This document shows, in pieces, positions 1-3,272 of a DNA stretch of 5,958 nucleotides. This stretch comes from Bacillota bacterium. Lineage in GTDB: Bacteria; Bacillota_A; Clostridia; Clostridiales; Clostridiaceae. The stretch covers positions 1 through 5,958 of the forward strand of contig JAJXYA010000172.1 of assembly GCA_021780795.1 (NCBI GenBank). Direction: 5' to 3'. Position 1 is the stretch's first letter. Each line of letters starts with the position of its first letter. The notes beneath the pieces are model-generated. The model did not search any database and was not told where the DNA came from. It was given only the letters and a program-made list of their open reading frames with translations. A program made the translations under genes and the position numbers.

Positions 1-534
1 AATATTTGTGGTTGTAATTGTCAACTTTTTTCCAGTCAATTGATATAATTCTAGCATTGTCGGAATTTTTTCATACTTTGTCATAATCATTTCTCTAACA
101 CATTCTATTATTGAATCGATATTAAATAGACCAAAGTCTTGAAGTATGGTCATTATATTTAAAACTGGAATCGCAAACTTTTGTTTATATATACATGAAA
201 AAATATCCCAGGGAGTATAGTCACACATTAATAGAGTGCATATAATACTACCTACCGATGTTCCAACATACTCTTTTACATATTCATTAGAGAATCGTCC
301 TTGGTCTTTGTAATAGTCTATCACTCCTAAATGGGCGATACCCTTTACTCCACCCCCACTCAATACCAATGAATCAAATAAAAATTTTTCTAGTACATTA
401 TTTTCATTAGAATTACACAATTCCAAACTAGAGTCTATAGTGTGTTGATCGATTATATTAGAATCCAGATCATCTAGTTCTGTTTTTGAAAACTCTTGCC
501 ATCCATCTTGGTCTACTGCCAGGTCGACCGCCAT
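1..534 (-). CDS. Patatin-like phospholipase, N-terminal part (cut by the window edge)
   Basis: I translated this by hand: 178 codons are open from an ATG at 534 down to base 1, so the C-terminal part lies outside the window. After a poorly conserved acidic leader (residues 1-52) the patatin signature appears. An oxyanion-hole loop SGGGVKGIAHLGVI lies at about 59-72, and the nucleophile elbow GTSVGS at 91-96 has Ser93 in GxSxG. Patatin enzymes hydrolyse acyl esters of phospholipids or neutral lipids with a Ser-Asp dyad; the Asp (usually DGG/DGA) would be beyond the edge. No signal peptide or membrane segment is seen. The start is well fixed: an in-frame TAG lies nine codons upstream and the next in-frame ATG is already past the nucleophile. 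It is divergent from the Gly/His-rich gene, 50 bp away. In a virus such a lipase could remodel host membranes, but that role is inference. The family call is strong; the substrate is unknown. Confidence 0.9.
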   Translation of the reverse strand, partial: MAVDLAVDQDGWQEFSKTELDDLDSNIIDQHTIDSSLELCNSNENNVLEKFLFDSLVLSGGGVKGIAHLGVIDYYKDQGRFSNEYVKEYVGTSVGSIICTLLMCDYTPWDIFSCIYKQKFAIPVLNIMTILQDFGLFNIDSIIECVREMIMTKYEKIPTMLELYQLTGKKLTITTTNI

Positions 535-584
535 TTGTTTCTTGTATATTTTTTTTAACTAGATAATTATAATGCATATATATA
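535..584. promoter_or_regulatory. Shared divergent promoter region (50 bp)
   Basis: This 50-bp gap separates two divergent start codons, so it must hold the upstream signals of both genes. It is almost all A/T, with a run of eight T's (minus-strand A's) toward the lipase gene, a CTAG at 560-563 near the middle, and an inverted pair ATTATA / TATAAT flanking ATGCAT just before the plus-strand ATG. The plus gene begins in the context ATATATAATG, much like the ferritin gene start. No known viral promoter box was recognised; the regulatory role rests on position only. Confidence 0.5.
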
Positions 585-971
585 ATGAATACCCTAGTAG
601 GAGTCGTAATTCTATTCATAATGATATTCATCCTTGTACTGGTATACAATAATAACAATGTACCCAAGTACCAGGTAGTAGAGGAATATGGAGGTGGCCA
701 CGGGGGAGGTGGAGGACACGGAGGAGGAGGTTGGCACGGCGGGTGGCACAGCGGAGGAGGCTATCGCCACTCTGGACGAGGATGGAATTGGGGTTATTGG
801 GGAGCGGCTCCATATTACGACTATGGGTACTATGGACCTTATTATCTAGACTATAACGGTCTCTACTCTGACGACCCTTGTGGATGCTATACCCAATATG
901 CAAAATCCCCCAAAGGCGAGATTGAACGAAAAGCAGATTTATACAATTGCATTGACAAGTGTTACAAGTAA
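585..971 (+). CDS. Membrane-anchored Gly/His/Tyr-rich small protein
   Basis: This is a 128-residue protein of unrecognised family. Residues 3-21 are a strongly hydrophobic segment with no charge (LVGVVILFIMIFILVLV), a clear N-terminal membrane anchor or uncleaved signal-anchor. Then comes a low-complexity stretch: Gly/His-rich at 36-62 (His39, 45, 51, 55, 62), Trp/Gly-rich at 64-73 and Tyr-rich at 77-94. A short folded-looking tail follows with C99-x-C101 and C122-x3-C126. The cysteine pairs suggest disulfides or metal binding; the histidines could also bind metal. It could be a virion membrane or surface protein, which is inference from its size and composition. Its G+C is visibly higher than that of the larger genes, partly because of glycine codons. 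It is divergent from the lipase and convergent with the 1029-1313 gene, with a hairpin 10 bp after its stop. The reading frame looks real; the function is unknown. Confidence 0.8.
   Translation: MNTLVGVVILFIMIFILVLVYNNNNVPKYQVVEEYGGGHGGGGGHGGGGWHGGWHSGGGYRHSGRGWNWGYWGAAPYYDYGYYGPYYLDYNGLYSDDPCGCYTQYAKSPKGEIERKADLYNCIDKCYK
690..761 (+). repeat. Low-complexity Gly/His coding repeat
   Basis: G-rich imperfect repeats (GGAGG, GGCAC, GGACAC units) encode the GGGHGGGGGHGGGG-type stretch of the membrane-anchored protein. Histidines recur at spacings of 6, 6, 4 and 7 residues. Such tracts usually grow by slippage. It is the most G-rich segment in an otherwise AT-rich window. Confidence 0.7.
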
Positions 972-981
972 ATACTTATAA

Positions 982-1000
982 TTTTTTACCTAGTAAAAAA
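982..1000. terminator. Terminator-like hairpin after the Gly/His-rich gene
   Basis: This is a perfect inverted repeat: TTTTTTAC, a 3-base loop CTA, then GTAAAAAA (8-bp arms). It starts 10 bp past the TAA of the plus-strand gene. The same TTTTAC...GTAAAA core occurs at two other gene ends in this window. Giant viruses commonly end transcripts at such A/T hairpins. Being symmetric, it can serve either strand. Confidence 0.7.
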
Positions 1001-1009
1001 AGTTAGCAA

Positions 1010-1025
1010 TTTTTTATGTAAAAAA
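1010..1025. terminator. Second A/T hairpin in the convergent gap
   Basis: TTTTTTA, a 2-base centre TG, and TAAAAAA form a second inverted repeat that ends 3 bp before the stop codon of the minus-strand gene. With the hairpin at 982-1000, each of the two convergent genes has one hairpin just past its own stop. The 2-base centre means the innermost pairs would open in RNA. It lacks the AC/GT pair found in the other hairpins, so it is a weaker call. Confidence 0.45.
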
Positions 1026-1028
1026 AAT

Positions 1029-1313
1029 CTAACACCGATATTGTGGATAGAGTGGGATGGGTGTAGGGCATGACATTTGTGTCGAGTAGGCATGAGTGGG
1101 TCTGACCATTGGATTTTGGCGTACAAAAGAATGAACCGCCTGAGACATGTTTTTACAAGGGAGCTCGCCGAATGGATACTGATACAATCCATCACACTGA
1201 CCAGTCCCATTTGGATTGTACAAGAATACATTTTTGTAACATTCACTTTGATCTATATATGGAGTCCCAAATGGGCGAACTCGGTTACCATTTCTATCTA
1301 CCCATATTTCCAT
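1029..1313 (-). CDS. Small Cys/Pro-rich protein of unknown function
   Basis: This is a 94-residue protein, read from the ATG at 1313 (a TTG two codons upstream could be read but is unlikely). The family is not recognised. It has no membrane segment or signal peptide. Cysteines lie at 25, 40, 53, 82 and 94 (the last residue), and Pro, Tyr, Asn and Gly are frequent, as in small secreted or virion proteins held by disulfides. The N-terminus carries WVDRNGNRVRPFG. Several shorter frames overlap it on both strands. I prefer this one because its composition is protein-like, it runs the whole gap, its stop falls right beside a hairpin, and its arrangement (convergent with 585-971, divergent from ferritin) leaves sensible intergenic spaces. 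The plus-strand alternative at 1077-1316 would have no such spacing. It could be a structural protein; this is a guess. Confidence 0.65.
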   Translation of the reverse strand: MEIWVDRNGNRVRPFGTPYIDQSECYKNVFLYNPNGTGQCDGLYQYPFGELPCKNMSQAVHSFVRQNPMVRPTHAYSTQMSCPTPIPLYPQYRC

Positions 1314-1432
1314 TAACAAAGAACAATATTTTATTTTTTTGAGAATACATGGAACGTTTTGAGAAACAAAAATTAATTTTTGTGTAACAAAAAATGTAAT
1401 TCGAAGAATTAAAGAGTACTAGATTTTATATA
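1314..1432. promoter_or_regulatory. Divergent intergenic region with an 18-bp perfect palindrome
   Basis: These 119 bp separate the minus-strand Cys/Pro-rich gene from the plus-strand ferritin gene, so both promoters should be here. At 1366-1383 lies a perfect palindrome, ACAAAAATTAATTTTTGT, with no spacer, which is a plausible site for a dimeric DNA-binding protein. At 1398-1410 is a second small inverted repeat, AATTC-GAA-GAATT. The ferritin start is preceded by AAAGAGTA (1411-1418) and TATATAATG. No known box was recognised. Confidence 0.5.
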
Positions 1433-2110
1433 ATGACCGAGGCCGTTTACAAAAACGATCTGGTTGCAATGATGAATATTTTTGATGTCAATAATAATAA
1501 TGTATCACAATTGCAAAATCAAATAACAAACGAATTTACAGCCGAGCTGGTCTATCGTAATCTTGCTTATATTTGTCAACAGCCTAGATTTAATTTTCAG
1601 GGTCTTGCAAAATATTGTTTGGCGAGTGCCAACGAGGAACGAGCTCATGGAGAGACAATACTGACATGCCTAGATAATTATCTTTCAACCAAATTTTCTC
1701 TACAACTTGTCAACTATGATCCAATGAGAATAAATTCTGAACTAGTACCAGAATATATGAATTCTAGCCAGAATCGTGATCTATTGATAAGCAGAGAAAA
1801 ATTGGCTGTTATCGATGGTCTTACCTGCTCCACGATAGGATTTGATTGGGAAGAGTGTAGCAGTGATAAACAAGATATGGCAAGATATGAAAAGTTTTTT
1901 ATCTATATAGTATTATTGGGAGAGGTATTGATTCTAGAACACAAGGTTTTGAGTAAACTATCTGCAATCAAGACATCAAATAGATACTTTGAAGATTTAC
2001 TAGATGATATGATTAAAGAACAGTACGAATCAATAGCCAAGATTGTTGGCATGTTTAACAAGGCCAGGTCATTTAGTGACAATATTTATCTATATGATTC
2101 CACATTGTGA
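1433..2110 (+). CDS. Ferritin-like iron-oxidising protein
   Basis: The protein has 225 residues; typical eukaryotic ferritins have about 175-185. Residues 30-80 match ferritin helices A and B: QITNEF...A.LVY with Glu34, then SANEERAHGE with Glu69 and His72. Spacings from Glu34 (35 and 38 residues) equal those of human H-ferritin Glu27, Glu62 and His65. Further on, Glu164 in LLGEVLILEH matches Glu107 and Gln197 in IKEQYESIAK matches Gln141, with near-identical C-to-D spacing (33 versus 34). All five ferroxidase ligands are therefore present, which predicts Fe(II) oxidation at a di-iron site. Between helices B and C there are about 50 extra residues (roughly 85-150, with Cys132 and Cys142). No signal peptide or membrane segment is present. 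The tail after 205 is short and may lack the normal helix E, so 24-mer cage assembly is uncertain. A role in binding host iron or limiting oxidative damage is inference. It could also be a non-caging ferritin-like di-iron protein. Confidence 0.85.
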   Translation: MTEAVYKNDLVAMMNIFDVNNNNVSQLQNQITNEFTAELVYRNLAYICQQPRFNFQGLAKYCLASANEERAHGETILTCLDNYLSTKFSLQLVNYDPMRINSELVPEYMNSSQNRDLLISREKLAVIDGLTCSTIGFDWEECSSDKQDMARYEKFFIYIVLLGEVLILEHKVLSKLSAIKTSNRYFEDLLDDMIKEQYESIAKIVGMFNKARSFSDNIYLYDSTL

Positions 2111-2113
2111 AAT

Positions 2114-2207
2114 AATGCTACCCATTGTAAAGAAATTTTTATTCCATAAAAATGTAAAAAAATGTTACCCATTGTGAAAAAAGTTTTTATGGAATAAAAA
2201 TGTAATC
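2114..2207. repeat. Two 47-bp direct repeats with mutually inverted hairpin cores
   Basis: Copy one (2114-2160) and copy two (2161-2207) both run AATG(C/T)TACCCATTGT(A/G)AA..., a 17-bp hairpin, then ATGTAA. The hairpin cores are TTTTTATTCCATAAAAA (2136-2152) and TTTTTATGGAATAAAAA (2184-2200), exact reverse complements of each other, while the flanks remain in direct orientation. A further CACATTGTGAAA at the ferritin 3' end (2101-2112) resembles the start of a unit. The pair fills the gap between convergent genes, so it may act as a double terminator. Confidence 0.75.
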
Positions 2208-2227
2208 TTTTTTACTCGAGTAAAAAA
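2208..2227. terminator. 20-bp perfect palindrome between ferritin and LicD-like genes
   Basis: TTTTTTACTCGAGTAAAAAA is perfectly symmetric and ends 2 bp before the stop codon of the minus-strand LicD-like gene. It shares the TTTTAC...GTAAAA core with the hairpins at 982-1000 and 3198-3213. Lying between convergent genes, it can terminate transcripts from both sides. Confidence 0.7.
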
Positions 2228-2229
2228 TC

Positions 2230-2943
2230 CTAATGTGAAATGCATTTTCTCATAATAACGCGAGTAGGTTTTGCAGGTACTCTGTCCTTAGCCGTCAATT
2301 TTACCAATTTTTTCTCTATGGCCTCTTCCTTGGAATGGTCATACTGTCTATAGGCGACACTATTCCAATTTTTACCATACATTCTATCCAAATATTTTGT
2401 GGCCATTTTGGGTACATAGATATCAAAATCGCCAAATGGCATAATCTCTAGATTTTTTATCTGTGATTCTCTATACCATTCTTTGGGCCATGTATGTCTG
2501 GCATCTGGTTCAGATTGTTTATATATTCCACGGTATAGTCTAAAAGTAAAAAAATCAATATTGGGAAAAGAGTAATTTTCACCTCGAATATTTCTTCTAC
2601 CAATTTTTACCATTTTGTATCCAAACCAAGTCTTGACAAATTGATATCCACATTTTTTAAACTGGCCTGATATCGAGAGAATTTTTTTTATACTTGATAC
2701 TGTCACACCAAAATCGACGTCATCATCCCATGGTATTATACCTTTATGTCTTTGAGCTCCGAGTATGGTTCCTCCTATCGCCCAAAATTTTATATTATTA
2801 GCATCTAGTATCCTTTTGGCATCAAATGTCATTTGGTACAAGAGCTTTATTACAGATGGTTTGGTAATCGCCAATTTCATTATATTAATGAAAGATTTTT
2901 CACAATAGATAGAATTTTCACTGTGTGAAAAATTTATTTTCAT
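2230..2943 (-). CDS. LicD/fukutin-family nucleotidyltransferase-like protein
   Basis: This 237-residue protein carries the full signature of the LicD family (phosphocholine or sugar-phosphate transfer onto glycans; relatives of fukutin and FKRP). Residues 53-79 read FWAIGGTILGAQRHKGIIPW followed by DDDVDFG: GGT at 57-59, Arg65-His66, and metal-binding Asp73, 74, 75 and 77. The C-terminal half has the second family block, PFGDFDIYVP...YLDRMYGKNW (about 180-205), where the family has an F-G-x-x-x-x-V-P segment and Y-L-x-x-x-Y-G. Length is normal for a compact single-domain member. No membrane segment is seen, so it would act in the cytoplasm or viral factory. The start is the ATG at 2943, only 7 bp from the divergent 2951 gene, so its promoter must reach into that gene. 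A role in decorating viral or host glycans is inference; donor and acceptor cannot be read from the sequence. Confidence 0.88.
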   Translation of the reverse strand: MKINFSHSENSIYCEKSFINIMKLAITKPSVIKLLYQMTFDAKRILDANNIKFWAIGGTILGAQRHKGIIPWDDDVDFGVTVSSIKKILSISGQFKKCGYQFVKTWFGYKMVKIGRRNIRGENYSFPNIDFFTFRLYRGIYKQSEPDARHTWPKEWYRESQIKNLEIMPFGDFDIYVPKMATKYLDRMYGKNWNSVAYRQYDHSKEEAIEKKLVKLTAKDRVPAKPTRVIMRKCISH

Positions 2944-2950
2944 CTAGTAT
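2944..2950. promoter_or_regulatory. Seven-base gap between two divergent starts
   Basis: The two start codons face away from each other with only CTAGTAT between them, giving CAT-CTAGTAT-ATG. An in-frame TAG here (2945-2947) excludes a longer version of the plus-strand gene. Each promoter must therefore lie inside the other gene's coding sequence, or both genes share one short bidirectional element. No box was recognised. Confidence 0.4.
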
Positions 2951-3184
2951 ATGAGGCGAGTAAAAAGTGCAATCACATTCAATCAAATATTATATTGTGA
3001 CAATTGTTGTTCGGGTTTTAATGTACATGATTATCTGGTACTAGATGGAAAAAATTATCGATTTCGTTCATCATTATTATGTGACTTTTGTATTGAAAAA
3101 TGCTTTGCTTTTTTAAAGATTGATACAGGTCTAAAACATAACCCATCCCCTGATGAAAAACTGTATATGACGGATTATAGTTAG
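2951..3184 (+). CDS. Small zinc-ribbon-like protein (two CxxC pairs)
   Basis: This is a 77-residue protein of unrecognised family. It has C16-x2-C19 (followed by Cys20) and C44-x2-C47 (followed by Cys51), separated by a 24-residue stretch with GFNVHDYLVLDGKNYRF, which looks like a beta-hairpin. Two CxxC knuckles flanking a beta-rich linker are the layout of a zinc ribbon, so I infer that one Zn ion is bound. Such small proteins act as nucleic-acid or protein adaptors, but nothing here points to a specific partner. Basic residues lie at the N-terminus (MRRVK). The start is the only in-frame ATG before the first CxxC and an in-frame TAG is just upstream. It is divergent from the LicD-like gene and has a hairpin 14 bp after its stop, before the next plus-strand gene. 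Confidence 0.75.
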   Translation: MRRVKSAITFNQILYCDNCCSGFNVHDYLVLDGKNYRFRSSLLCDFCIEKCFAFLKIDTGLKHNPSPDEKLYMTDYS

Positions 3185-3197
3185 ATAAAATTTAACC

Positions 3198-3213
3198 TTT
3201 TACACTAGTAAAA
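3198..3213 (+). terminator. Terminator-like hairpin after the CxxC protein gene
   Basis: TTTTAC, a 4-base loop ACTA and GTAAAA make 6-bp arms, followed directly by eight T's. It lies 14 bp past the stop and 60 bp before the next start on the same strand, so it would separate the two transcripts. It shares its core with the hairpins at 982-1000 and 2208-2227. Confidence 0.6.
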
Positions 3214-3272
3214 TTTTTTTTCACTTTGTAAGAATAAAAAAAAGAGTATGCATTTTTTAATGATTATTAGTA

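Noticed and set aside
470..667. Minus-strand 65-codon frame across the divergent gap
   Set aside because: It overlaps the patatin start in another frame and the plus-strand gene start, and has no recognisable features.
628..903. Minus-strand frame opposite the Gly/His-rich protein
   Set aside because: It is antisense to a gene with a clear membrane segment, cysteine tail and terminator hairpin; its His/Arg/Leu-rich product mirrors the glycine-codon tract.
1077..1342. Two plus-strand frames (79 and 77 codons) opposite the Cys/Pro-rich gene
   Set aside because: They overlap each other and the better-placed minus-strand gene, which has hairpin-flanked ends and a more protein-like composition. 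I cannot fully exclude them without homologues.
2114..2227. CRISPR-like array
   Set aside because: Only two adjacent copies exist, with no spacers between them; the structure is a tandem repeat with hairpins.
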